The position numbers and the translations under genes are program-made. DNA of 64,000 nucleotides, from positions 1,178,001 through 1,242,000 of the forward strand of contig JAWKIO010000005.1 in assembly GCA_041394265.1 (NCBI GenBank), given 5' to 3'. The notes under the pieces are model-generated. The model saw nothing but the letters and a program-made list of their open reading frames with translations. It was not told the origin of the DNA and did no database searches. Positions 1-7,380 of this stretch are shown piece after piece. This DNA is from Acidimicrobiales bacterium. Its GTDB lineage: Bacteria; Actinomycetota; Acidimicrobiia; Acidimicrobiales; SZUA-35. Every line of letters starts with the position of its first letter. The first letter of the stretch is position 1.

Positions 1-500
1 CACAACCAGTCGGCCTGCACCGAGTTGGTGATCCACATCTTCGAGCCGTTGATGATCCACTCGTCGCCATCGCGCACGGCACGGGTGCGGATCCCGGCGA
101 CGTCGGACCCGTGGTCGGGTTCGCTGACGGCGATCGACGCCACCATCTCGCCACGCATGGCCGGGGCGAGGTACTGCGTCTTCAGCTCGTCGGTGCCGAA
201 ACGGGCGAGCGACGGCGTCGCCATGTCGACCTGCACGCCAAGTGCCATCGGCAGCGCACCGTGGCCGCACCGACCGAACTCCTCGGCGAGGATCATGGTG
301 AACACGTGGTCGGCACCCTGTCCGCCGAAGGCCGGGTCGTATTCGAGACCGATCATTCCGAGCTTCGCCATGTCGGCGAAGATGTCGTGGAGCGGCATCA
401 TCTCGGCCGCTTCCCACTCGTCGATGCGAGGATCGATCTCGTTCTGAACGTACTGGCGGACCATGGCTCGAAATGCCTGATGGTCGTCGTTCAAGATCAT
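1..500 (-). CDS. Acyl-CoA dehydrogenase, N-terminal part (3' end outside window)
   Basis: Flavoprotein that would introduce the alpha-beta double bond into an acyl-CoA thioester. About 166 residues are visible from an ATG at 500; no stop is reached, so the catalytic C-terminal half lies beyond position 1. The N-terminal helical domain is followed by the family signature EPDHGSD and a WIINGSKMWITN stretch typical of the middle beta domain that holds FAD and substrate. A short gap separates it from the peroxiredoxin upstream on the same strand. Its natural acyl-CoA substrate cannot be told. Confidence 0.9.
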   Translation of the reverse strand, partial: MILNDDHQAFRAMVRQYVQNEIDPRIDEWEAAEMMPLHDIFADMAKLGMIGLEYDPAFGGQGADHVFTMILAEEFGRCGHGALPMALGVQVDMATPSLARFGTDELKTQYLAPAMRGEMVASIAVSEPDHGSDVAGIRTRAVRDGDEWIINGSKMWITNSVQADWL

Positions 501-569
501 GTGGACTCCTCCCTCACCCGGGTTCGCGGCGACCCTATCGCCGGGGTGAGGGAGGGCCCAATCGACCGA

Positions 570-1046
570 TCAGAGCTTGTCGATGATCGACTCCGACAGC
601 GAGCAGGTGAGCCCGAAACCGTCGGGCTCGACCTCGAGCTGGGTCACCTTGCCGTCTTCCAGCACCATGGCGTAACGCTTGGAGCGGACACCGCCGAGCG
701 CTGCGGCATCGACACCGAGGCCGACAGCCTGGGTGAACTCGGCACCGGGATCGGCGAGCATGCGGATCTTGCCGCCAGCCTCGTGGGCCTCACCCCAGGC
801 GTTCATCACGAAGGCGTCGTTGACCGAGATGCAGGCAATGGTGTCGACACCCTTGGCCTTGATGGCGTCGAAGTCGTTGACGTAGCCCGGCAGGTGGGTG
901 TTGGAGCAGCCGGGGGTGAAGGCGCCGGGAACGGCGAAGACCAGCACCTTGCCCTTGCCGAGGATCTCGGCGGGGTCGACCTGGTTGCCCGGGTTGCCCT
1001 CGTGGAGCGTGGCCGAAGGAATGGAATCGCCGATCTGGATGGTCAT
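570..1046 (-). CDS. Peroxiredoxin, PrxV type
   Basis: Thiol peroxidase of 158 residues that reduces hydrogen peroxide and alkyl hydroperoxides in the cytoplasm. The active site FTPGCSNTHLPGY holds the peroxidatic Cys47; further cysteines sit at 72 and 148, close to the positions I recall for human PrxV (47, 72, 151), so an atypical two-Cys mechanism with Cys148 resolving is plausible. The ATG at 1046 is chosen because AGGAGA lies just upstream; longer in-frame starts give only low-complexity arginine-rich sequence antisense to the methyltransferase gene. Divergent from that gene. Confidence 0.93.
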   Translation of the reverse strand: MTIQIGDSIPSATLHEGNPGNQVDPAEILGKGKVLVFAVPGAFTPGCSNTHLPGYVNDFDAIKAKGVDTIACISVNDAFVMNAWGEAHEAGGKIRMLADPGAEFTQAVGLGVDAAALGGVRSKRYAMVLEDGKVTQLEVEPDGFGLTCSLSESIIDKL

Positions 1047-1127
1047 CAGAGGTGTCTCCTCGAAAGGGTTGATGTGAACGCCCGCACCGTACTCGGCGCG
1101 AGCGGCCACGTCCCGATCGGGAAGCCC

Positions 1128-1133
1128 TAGCCT
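1128..1133 (+). promoter_or_regulatory. Candidate -10 element TAGCCT
   Basis: TAGCCT ends 7 bases before the ATG at 1141, the spacing expected of a leaderless actinobacterial transcript. If used, the mRNA would begin at the first codon of the tiny frame 1141-1164 rather than at the methyltransferase start. Confidence 0.35.
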
Positions 1134-1140
1134 GCTGACC

Positions 1141-1164
1141 ATGACGACAGCCTGCTGGCCATGA
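1141..1164 (+). CDS. Possible 7-residue leader peptide (MTTACWP)
   Basis: An ATG at 1141 opens a seven-codon frame that ends in TGA at 1162-1164, overlapping the methyltransferase ATG at 1161 as ATGA. A -10-like TAGCCT lies 7 bases upstream, so a leaderless transcript would start on this codon and ribosomes could terminate and restart on the next gene. The peptide is short enough to occur by chance; there is no direct evidence that it is translated. Confidence 0.25.
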   Translation: MTTACWP

Positions 1165-2180
1165 CCACGCGACCGCAGCAGGCAGCCACACGAGCGGTGC
1201 GATCTGCGTTGCGATTCGGCGCCAACCGAATCGCGTCGAACGACCGGATGATGAACATCGTCTACGACCTGGTGAACGAGACGAACTTCGCCGGGCTCTC
1301 CGAACACGAAGAGATGTTGAGCGACCGCATCCGGGTCGATGCGTATCACCGTGGTCTGCATCGCAACATCGATGCCGGCGACGTCGTGCTCGACCTCGGC
1401 GCCGGCACCGGCTTGTTGTCGTTCATGGCGAGCCGAGCCGGCGCAAAGAAGGTGTATGCCGTCGAGCACTCCGACTTCATCGACGTCGCTCGCGAGATCG
1501 CCCGCCACAACGGCTTCACCAACATCGAATTCGTGAAGGCCAACAGCCGCGAGTTCACCCCGCCCGAGCCGATCGACGTCGTGATCCACGAGCAGATGGG
1601 TGACGAGCTCTTCAACGAGAACATGCTCGAGAACTTGCTCGACCTTCGCAGGCGGGTGCTCCGCCCCGGGGGACGCATGCTGCCCAGCCGCTTCCGCCTC
1701 TTCGTCGAACCGGTCCTCCTGCACGAATCGATGCGGGTGCGGCGGTTCTGGAACATCGAGCTGCCGGATGGCATCGACCTCTCGGCGATGGAGTCTTCTC
1801 CCACAGCGGCCCGCTTCGACACCGGCCGCACTGATCAGCTGTGGGCTCGCCCCGGCTCGGTCGCCGCGTCGTTGGCGGCGTGTCAGCCGATCATCGAGTT
1901 CGACCTCGCCACCCTCGAGTCGGCGGCGTCGATCCCCATCGATCACGTCGTTGACCGTGTCGCTCCCTCCGATGCGATCGTCGATGGTGCGTGCGTCTGG
2001 TTCGAGGCGGTGTTCGACGACGAGACCGTCATGTCGACCTCCCCTCTCGAGCCGATCACCAGCTGGGGCAATCGGCTCTATCGGCTCGATCGCGAGGTCC
2101 GAGCTGGTGAGCACCTACGACTCCACGTGCACCTCGGGCAACTCGTCGAGCCGTCCACCTGGAGCGTCGAGGAACTCTGA
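1161..2180 (+). CDS. Class I SAM methyltransferase, protein-arginine-methyltransferase-like
   Basis: A 339-residue Rossmann methyltransferase. The SAM-binding motif I (VLDLGAGTGLLSF) lies near residue 75, followed by the acidic motif AVEHSD and then HEQMGDELFNE, which lines up with the SE-x-MG-x-x-L-x-x-E double-glutamate loop of PRMTs. A beta-sheet-rich C-terminal half of about 150 residues also fits the PRMT layout. The first glutamate of the loop is kept (HEQMGD), but I do not see a clear THW motif, so arginine methylation is unproven. Start chosen at the ATG overlapping the end of a tiny leader frame; it stands alone, divergent from the peroxiredoxin. Confidence 0.75.
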   Translation: MTTRPQQAATRAVRSALRFGANRIASNDRMMNIVYDLVNETNFAGLSEHEEMLSDRIRVDAYHRGLHRNIDAGDVVLDLGAGTGLLSFMASRAGAKKVYAVEHSDFIDVAREIARHNGFTNIEFVKANSREFTPPEPIDVVIHEQMGDELFNENMLENLLDLRRRVLRPGGRMLPSRFRLFVEPVLLHESMRVRRFWNIELPDGIDLSAMESSPTAARFDTGRTDQLWARPGSVAASLAACQPIIEFDLATLESAASIPIDHVVDRVAPSDAIVDGACVWFEAVFDDETVMSTSPLEPITSWGNRLYRLDREVRAGEHLRLHVHLGQLVEPSTWSVEEL

Positions 2181-2248
2181 GCGAGCGCACGACGATTCCT
2201 GCGGGTCGGGGTGGGCGTTGTAGCGTCGAGTCGTCGAAAGGAACGTCC

Positions 2249-2911
2249 GTGTCTGCACTCATCGAATCCACCTGGTTCCTCGACCACGACAGCGAGGCCG
2301 TCACGACCTTCGTCGACGAGGCACTCGCCGCCGAGGGCATCGATCGATCGGCGACACCACGAGCGCTGGCAACAGCACTCTTCCACGCCGTTCGTGACCG
2401 GCTGCGGTACGACCCCTATTCGATGGTCACCGACCCCGAGGATTATCGGGCCAGCACGATCGCTCAGGCATCGTCGAGCTGGTGCGTACCGAAGTCGGTG
2501 TTGCTCACCGCCGCAGCTCGCCAGGTCGGCATACCCGCCCGACTCGGCTTCGCCGACGTTCGCAACCATCTGTCGAGCGAGAAGCTCACCGCACGCATGG
2601 GCACCGACATCTTCTATTGGCACGGCTACAGCGAGCTCCTGCTCGACGATCGCTGGTTCAAGGTGAGCTCGGCGTTCAACGCCAGCCTTTGCGAGCGGCT
2701 CGGCGTTGGTGTGCTCGAATTCGACGGCACCGACGACGCCCTGATGCACCCCTACGACGGAAGCGGGAATCGCTACATGGAGTACGTCGCCCAGCGGGGC
2801 TCCTACGACGACCTCCCGCTCGACGAGCTCCTGGCCGACTTCCGCCGGCTCTATCCGAGCATGGTCGGCGACGACGCCGAGCCCGACGAGGTGTTCAATC
2901 CGTCGGCGTGA
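2249..2911 (+). CDS. Transglutaminase-like cysteine protease-fold protein
   Basis: A 220-residue protein of the bacterial transglutaminase-like superfamily. The SSSWCVPKSVLLTAAAR block supplies the nucleophile Cys79 at a helix start and is followed by GIPARLGF, the usual next strand; His125 in YWHGYSEL is the likely second catalytic residue. The Asp of a classical triad is not obvious (the place reads FKVSSAFN). Probably a peptidase or amidase rather than a crosslinking enzyme; substrate unknown. Starts at GTG 2249 after AAAGGAA. Its end overlaps the convergent VOC gene by 17 bases. Confidence 0.75.
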   Translation: MSALIESTWFLDHDSEAVTTFVDEALAAEGIDRSATPRALATALFHAVRDRLRYDPYSMVTDPEDYRASTIAQASSSWCVPKSVLLTAAARQVGIPARLGFADVRNHLSSEKLTARMGTDIFYWHGYSELLLDDRWFKVSSAFNASLCERLGVGVLEFDGTDDALMHPYDGSGNRYMEYVAQRGSYDDLPLDELLADFRRLYPSMVGDDAEPDEVFNPSA

Positions 2912-3386
2912 CGTCTCGGTCGCTGCCAAGCGAGCCGCCGGCGAACCAGGTGTCGAACCGGGGCTTGGCTGCGCTCGCCACCAGCTCGATGATCAGTCCT
3001 GACGGCGGGGCGACGTAGGCGAAGCTGCCGAAGCCGTCCTCGGGTGCGGTCGCAGCTGCAGCCACGGTCCACCCGGCAGCAAGGAACCGCTCGACGTCGG
3101 CGCCCACGTCGTCGGACCAGACACCGAGGTGGTGGAGACCAGGTGCGTCGCCGGCGTCCCACACGGAGCCGCCCTGGAGCAGCTCGACGTGCTGCGGACC
3201 TTCGCAGGAGTAGACAAAGGTGAGCTCGACCTGTTCGAGACCGCGCTCAGGCGTCCACACAGTCCGGTTGTCGCTGTATTGCACCCGAGCCCACGTCACA
3301 CCCAGTGCCGGGCCGAGTTCGGCCATGGCCCGGTCGACGTCGGCCACCCGGAGTCCGCTGTGGTAGATCTGCTGAAGGTCGAACAT
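2895..3386 (-). CDS. VOC (glyoxalase/bleomycin-resistance) family protein
   Basis: A 163-residue vicinal-oxygen-chelate protein with two beta-alpha-beta-beta-beta units: the first begins IYHSGLRVADVDRAMAELG and the second GLHHLGVWSDDVGADVERF. His residues near the start of each unit and a late glutamate (LIIELV) could bind a metal, as in methylmalonyl-CoA epimerase and glyoxalase relatives. The neighbours give no pathway, so a specific reaction is not assigned. Confidence 0.8.
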   Translation of the reverse strand: MFDLQQIYHSGLRVADVDRAMAELGPALGVTWARVQYSDNRTVWTPERGLEQVELTFVYSCEGPQHVELLQGGSVWDAGDAPGLHHLGVWSDDVGADVERFLAAGWTVAAAATAPEDGFGSFAYVAPPSGLIIELVASAAKPRFDTWFAGGSLGSDRDVTPTD

Positions 3387-3467
3387 GGGACGGTGTCTCC
3401 GGGTCGGCGAACGGTGGTCAGTGCTCGCACGCTAGCAAGTTACTGGAGTCCGCATACAGTTTCGGTC

Positions 3468-4409
3468 TCACCGAGCGGCACGAACGGCACGGCTCACCGC
3501 TTCGTCGAGATCGGTCACGGCGAACTGCTGCCCCTCGGCCAGGAGACGCGTCGGGACGCAACGGCGACCGGTCAGGGCGAGACCGGGGTCGGACCCGAGC
3601 AGCCAGGCGCCGATCGTGGCGACCAAGGACGGACTGGGCAGCCCGAAGGAACGACCGACGGCACGACGATACGCCGCCATCAGCTCCCGGTTCCGGACCG
3701 GGTTCGGCGAGGTGACGTGGTACACGCCGTGCATCGTCGGGTCGATGACCGCGCGAAGCAGCACATCGAACAGATCCTCAGCCCCGACCCACGACACCCA
3801 CTGATCACCGCTACCGACCTTCCCACCCAGGCCGAAGCGGGCCAGGAGCGCGAGCTGCCGCGACGCCGGGTCGTCGGCCCCGCCGATCGCGATCCCCGGG
3901 CGCAGGAGCACGGTGCGCTCGACGCCGACCGACGCCTCGGCGAACGCCGCTTCCCAGCGGCGACACACCTCGACCTGCTGTCGCGGACCAGTGGTCGGCA
4001 CCTCGGTCGACTCGTCGATCACGGCGTCGCCGCCATCGCCGAAGATGGCCAACGACGACAGTTGCACCCACGTTGTCGGCGGACGATCGAGCCCGGCGAT
4101 GGCCTCGCCAACGAGGTGGACCGAGTCGACCCGCGAAGCGATCAGCTCATCGATGTTGGACCGGGTCGGACGACAATCGACACGCTTGCCGACCAGGTGG
4201 ACCACGGCATCGGCGCCATCCAAGGCCCGCACCCAGTCACCGAGGTTTGCGGCGTCCCATTGCACGTGGGTCCACCGGTCATGATCATGAGTCAGCCCAC
4301 GGCCGATGACGGTCACCGCGTGCCCAGCACCCGTCAGCCGCTCCCGCAGCCCTCGGCCGAGGAAACCGGTCCCACCGACGAGGACGACCTGCAGGCGTGC
4401 TTCGGTCAT
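3468..4409 (-). CDS. NAD(P)-dependent epimerase, TIGR01777/SDR39U1-like
   Basis: An atypical extended SDR of 313 residues. The nucleotide-binding GGTGFLG lies at residues 12-18, followed by a VVHLVGKRVDCR segment, a family block SSLAIFGDGGD, and a C-terminal YHVTSPNPVRNRELM stretch typical of this sugar-epimerase-like family. The ATG at 4409 is preferred over an upstream in-frame ATG because homologues begin just before the Rossmann strand and a -10-like TACCTT ends 6 bases upstream, giving a leaderless start. Divergent from the sigma factor gene. Substrate unknown. Confidence 0.85.
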   Translation of the reverse strand: MTEARLQVVLVGGTGFLGRGLRERLTGAGHAVTVIGRGLTHDHDRWTHVQWDAANLGDWVRALDGADAVVHLVGKRVDCRPTRSNIDELIASRVDSVHLVGEAIAGLDRPPTTWVQLSSLAIFGDGGDAVIDESTEVPTTGPRQQVEVCRRWEAAFAEASVGVERTVLLRPGIAIGGADDPASRQLALLARFGLGGKVGSGDQWVSWVGAEDLFDVLLRAVIDPTMHGVYHVTSPNPVRNRELMAAYRRAVGRSFGLPSPSLVATIGAWLLGSDPGLALTGRRCVPTRLLAEGQQFAVTDLDEAVSRAVRAAR

Positions 4410-4415
4410 CGGCGC

Positions 4416-4421
4416 AAGGTA
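4416..4421 (-). promoter_or_regulatory. Candidate -10 element TACCTT of the epimerase gene
   Basis: On the minus strand TACCTT ends 6 bases before the ATG at 4409, consistent with a leaderless transcript. Confidence 0.35.
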
Positions 4422-4477
4422 GCGCTCACGAGTGCACGGTGGGTCGACACTGACCCGGTCCCGAACCAACTTTTCTT

Positions 4478-4497
4478 CGAAACATGTCGCTGTTTCG
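4478..4497. promoter_or_regulatory. Palindromic operator candidate CGAAACA-N6-TGTTTCG
   Basis: Perfect 7-bp inverted repeat with a 6-bp spacer, 24 bp before the sigma-factor ATG and 69 bp before the divergent epimerase ATG. Its form suits a dimeric repressor. The protein that binds it is unknown. Confidence 0.45.
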
Positions 4498-4521
4498 GTC
4501 GGTCGCAGACTCTCATTGGGC

Positions 4522-4971
4522 ATGACCTTCGAGGAGTTTGCGGCAACGTCGGCGCGACGAGTGCGCGCTGCCTTGGTTGCCGCCTACGGCCCCGAGGTCG
4601 GGATGGATGCGGCGGCCGAGGCAATGGCCTATGGCTGGGAGAACTGGGATCGTCTCGAAGCGATGGGAAACCCCGCCGGCTACATGTACCGAGTGGGCCA
4701 GACCGCCGCGGCCAAGCTGCGCCGTCCGCAGGGCCTCCTACCGGCGCCTCCTGCCGATCGGCTCCCCGACGTCGAGCCCCGCCTCGTTCCTGCGCTCAAC
4801 GAACTGACCGAGCACCAGCGGATCTGTGTGGTGCTGGTCCATGCCTACGGATGGCCCCAGGTCGAGGTCGCCGAGCTCCTCGAGATCACACCGCAGACCG
4901 TACGAACGCACCTGCAACGAGCGCTGTCCCACCTGCAGACCTCCCTGGAAGTGATCGACGATGTCAACTGA
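4522..4971 (+). CDS. ECF-type RNA polymerase sigma factor
   Basis: A 149-residue group IV sigma factor. Residues 1-70 resemble region 2 (FEEFAATSARRVRAAL through NPAGYMYRVGQTAAAKLRR), and residues about 95-140 form a region 4 helix-turn-helix (EHQRICVVLVHAYGWPQVEVAELL, then ITPQTVRTHLQRALSHL) for -35 recognition. Region 2 is shorter than usual. ATG at 4522 is chosen as the first Met of the conserved part. The stop overlaps the next gene by 11 bases, so the following membrane protein is probably translated with it and may be its regulator. A palindrome at 4478-4497 lies in the promoter region. Confidence 0.85.
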   Translation: MTFEEFAATSARRVRAALVAAYGPEVGMDAAAEAMAYGWENWDRLEAMGNPAGYMYRVGQTAAAKLRRPQGLLPAPPADRLPDVEPRLVPALNELTEHQRICVVLVHAYGWPQVEVAELLEITPQTVRTHLQRALSHLQTSLEVIDDVN

Positions 4972-6010
4972 ACTCGACGTCATCCAACAGCTCGAGCGCT
5001 ACGGCGCATGGCTCGAAGGCGAGCTCGGGACCGAGCTCAACTGCCAGCGGCCAGCCGAGCCGCCCCTTTTCAAGACTGCGCCATCGTCGAGCCGATGGGC
5101 CTCACGGCTGCTGGTTGCCGCCAGCATTGGTGCCGCCGTGATCGGGCTCGCCTGGTTGGCGAGCGATGGGCAATCGACCATCGTCACCGACCCGGGCGCG
5201 ATCGACGCCACCACCACCGAACCGACGGCCGAGGAACTGCCAACCGCTGATGAGCCGCTCTTCGTCGTGCCGTCAGCGCTCGAGGGCGATCAGCCCGTGG
5301 TGACCGATGCGAGCGATGCCTGGGACTGGCCCGGTGGGCAGGCCGGGTCGCTCGTCATGGTGGGCACGGCCACGTCGACCGGCTTCCAAGACGTCTCGAG
5401 CGTCCGGCTCGTCGACCTTCCTCCCTTTGGCACGGCGACGACAGAGACAACCATCGGCGGCGTCGCCGTGGTCTTCCCGGCCGAGGTTCCAGAGAACCAA
5501 CGCACGGACTTCGCCCGGCCAACCGATGACGGTCGCTGGATCTGGATCCGCCCGGAGCGACCCGAACTCAGCGAGCTCCTGGCGCGGAACATCGGCGTCG
5601 TCGATGGACAGCTGTCCTTCGCCCCGGACGAGGGCTTCGAGGTCCTGGCCAGGGTCGATCGTCTCGACGCCACGAAGGTCCGCTCCACACTGAACCAGCT
5701 CCGACCGCTGTCCCAGAATCTGGTTTCGGTCGCCGTGCTCTCGCACCCAACGCAGGCCGACGGCTTCGTGTTCGGTCTCGGCGGCACGAACGCCAGCTAC
5801 GAAACCGTCGAGGTTCGCGGCCATCGCGGCGTCCTCGGCCGCCACTCCTCGCCAGCGGGACTCACCGGCACCACGCTGGCGTGGACCGAGTCGCCCGGCC
5901 AGACGATCTGGATCTCTGCCCCTGCTGCGTACGACGTCGAGGCCATCGCCGAGGGCCTTCAGGTCGTCGACGAAGCGACGTGGGCTGCAGCGGTCGATGC
6001 CGACGAATGA
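4961..6010 (+). CDS. Single-pass membrane protein with extracytoplasmic domain, putative anti-sigma or sensor partner
   Basis: A 349-residue protein: about 45 cytoplasmic residues, one hydrophobic segment at roughly 49-67, an acidic Thr/Glu/Pro-rich linker, and an extracytoplasmic domain of about 260 residues without a recognised family. The 11-base overlap with the ECF sigma gene argues for coupled expression, the usual arrangement of a sigma/anti-sigma pair. The short N-terminus has no clear zinc-binding HxxxCxxC motif (only one Cys, at 28), so it would not be a classical ZAS protein. Function is inferred from position only. Confidence 0.6.
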   Translation: MSTELDVIQQLERYGAWLEGELGTELNCQRPAEPPLFKTAPSSSRWASRLLVAASIGAAVIGLAWLASDGQSTIVTDPGAIDATTTEPTAEELPTADEPLFVVPSALEGDQPVVTDASDAWDWPGGQAGSLVMVGTATSTGFQDVSSVRLVDLPPFGTATTETTIGGVAVVFPAEVPENQRTDFARPTDDGRWIWIRPERPELSELLARNIGVVDGQLSFAPDEGFEVLARVDRLDATKVRSTLNQLRPLSQNLVSVAVLSHPTQADGFVFGLGGTNASYETVEVRGHRGVLGRHSSPAGLTGTTLAWTESPGQTIWISAPAAYDVEAIAEGLQVVDEATWAAAVDADE

Positions 6011-6031
6011 GCCGTCTGCGGGTGCCGAAAC

Positions 6032-7279
6032 CTAGGGCTCGACCACCTCGGCGATGGCGCAGATGGCACCGAGGAGTACTGACGCCCCGTGCTCGGCTTG
6101 TTCCTGCGTGATCGCCTCGGCTTCGTTGTGCGACAGGCCACCTTCGCAGGGAACGAAGATCATCGCCGTGGGAGCGACACCCGCGACGTAACAGGCGTCG
6201 TGGCCGGCGCCGCTCACCATCGAGCGACGGCTCAATGCCAGCGCTTCGGCAGCGGTGTCGACCGCAGTGACGCAGTCGGCATCGAAAACCACCGGCGGCG
6301 AATCGTTGCCGAGGTCGATGTCGACGGTGACACCGCACTCATCGGCTACTCGCCGAGCGATGGTGCGCATCCTCGATTCGAGCTCGTCGAGCACCGCCCG
6401 GTCGGGGTGGCGAAGGTCGAGGGTGCACTGCAACCGTTCGGGCACGGTGTTCGGCGACGACGGCTCCGACCGGAACATGGCGAACGTGGCCCGGGCCGCA
6501 GGACCGGCATCGTCGACGGCGGCGTAGACGTCGGCGACGAGGCGGGCGATCGCCTTCGCCGGGTCACGCCGGACCTGCATCGGGGTCGGACCGGCGTGTG
6601 ACGGGAACCCGTGGATCGTGACGTTGTACCACCGCAGCCCCTGCACACCGGTCACGACACCGATCTCGACACCTTCGGTTTCGAGAATCGGACCCTGCTC
6701 GATGTGCAGTTCGAGGTAGGCAGCGAGCGGCCGAGGGGCGGCCGGGAGCTCACCCACCCAGCCGAGGCGCTCGAGTTCGTCGCCGACCGAGATGCCGTCG
6801 AGATCGCAGAGCGCGTAGGTCGCTTCGAGATTGGCCTGGCCGGCCCACACGCCGGAACCCATCATCGACCGGGGGAAGCGGGATCCCTCCTCGTTGGTCC
6901 ACACGACGACCTCGATCGGATGGCGGGTGACGATACCGAGATCGTTGAGACGCTCGATCACCTCCAAACCGCCGAGGACGCCATAGACACCGTCGAATCG
7001 GCCGCCGGTCGGCTGGGTGTCGAGATGGCTGCCTGTCATCACCGGGGGGAGTTCGGGATCACGACCGGGCCGACGGACGAACAGGTTCCCGATTCGGTCC
7101 ATGGCCACCGTGCACCCGGCTTCCCGGGCCCAACCGACGAAGAGCTCACGGCCGGCTGCATCGTCGTCGGACAACGCCTGCCGGTTCGAGCCACCGGCCG
7201 GCGTCGCGCCGATCTCGGCCATCGCCATCAACCGAGACCAGAGCCGATCGGCGTCGACTCGTTGCACCGGGGTGTCCAT
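6032..7279 (-). CDS. M20-family amidohydrolase (N-carbamoyl-amino-acid hydrolase / allantoate amidohydrolase type)
   Basis: A 415-residue zinc hydrolase that would cleave an N-carbamoyl or ureido group. The metal motifs are SHLDTQPTGGRFDG (His and Asp ligands), NEEGSRF (Glu pair), and a late HDACYVAGVAPTAMIF block. GASGNR-like and dimerisation segments (ELHIEQGPILE) match hydantoinase/carbamoylase members, which include allantoate amidohydrolase and beta-ureidopropionase; the sequence alone does not choose among these. It lies alone between the sigma-factor partner (convergent, 21-bp gap) and a strong terminator hairpin. Confidence 0.85.
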   Translation of the reverse strand: MDTPVQRVDADRLWSRLMAMAEIGATPAGGSNRQALSDDDAAGRELFVGWAREAGCTVAMDRIGNLFVRRPGRDPELPPVMTGSHLDTQPTGGRFDGVYGVLGGLEVIERLNDLGIVTRHPIEVVVWTNEEGSRFPRSMMGSGVWAGQANLEATYALCDLDGISVGDELERLGWVGELPAAPRPLAAYLELHIEQGPILETEGVEIGVVTGVQGLRWYNVTIHGFPSHAGPTPMQVRRDPAKAIARLVADVYAAVDDAGPAARATFAMFRSEPSSPNTVPERLQCTLDLRHPDRAVLDELESRMRTIARRVADECGVTVDIDLGNDSPPVVFDADCVTAVDTAAEALALSRRSMVSGAGHDACYVAGVAPTAMIFVPCEGGLSHNEAEAITQEQAEHGASVLLGAICAIAEVVEP

Positions 7280-7318
7280 GACCGAAGCTTCGCACGATCC
7301 GATCGGGCATGCCGACGC

Positions 7319-7350
7319 GCGACACCCCCGGGATGGCCCGGGGGTGTCGC
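7319..7350 (-). terminator. Strong hairpin terminator of the IniB-like gene
   Basis: Perfect 14-bp inverted repeat (arms 7319-7332 and 7337-7350) with a 4-base ATGG loop, 31 bp beyond the stop of the IniB-like gene and 40 bp before the hydrolase start on the same strand. There is no T-run. Confidence 0.7.
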
Positions 7351-7380
7351 ATCGATGGATGGGTGCCGACAGACCGAGGG

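Noticed and set aside
3129..5141. Long plus-strand frame covering the VOC gene, the epimerase and the sigma factor
   Set aside because: It overlaps three well-supported genes and shows only arginine- and proline-rich composition without motifs.
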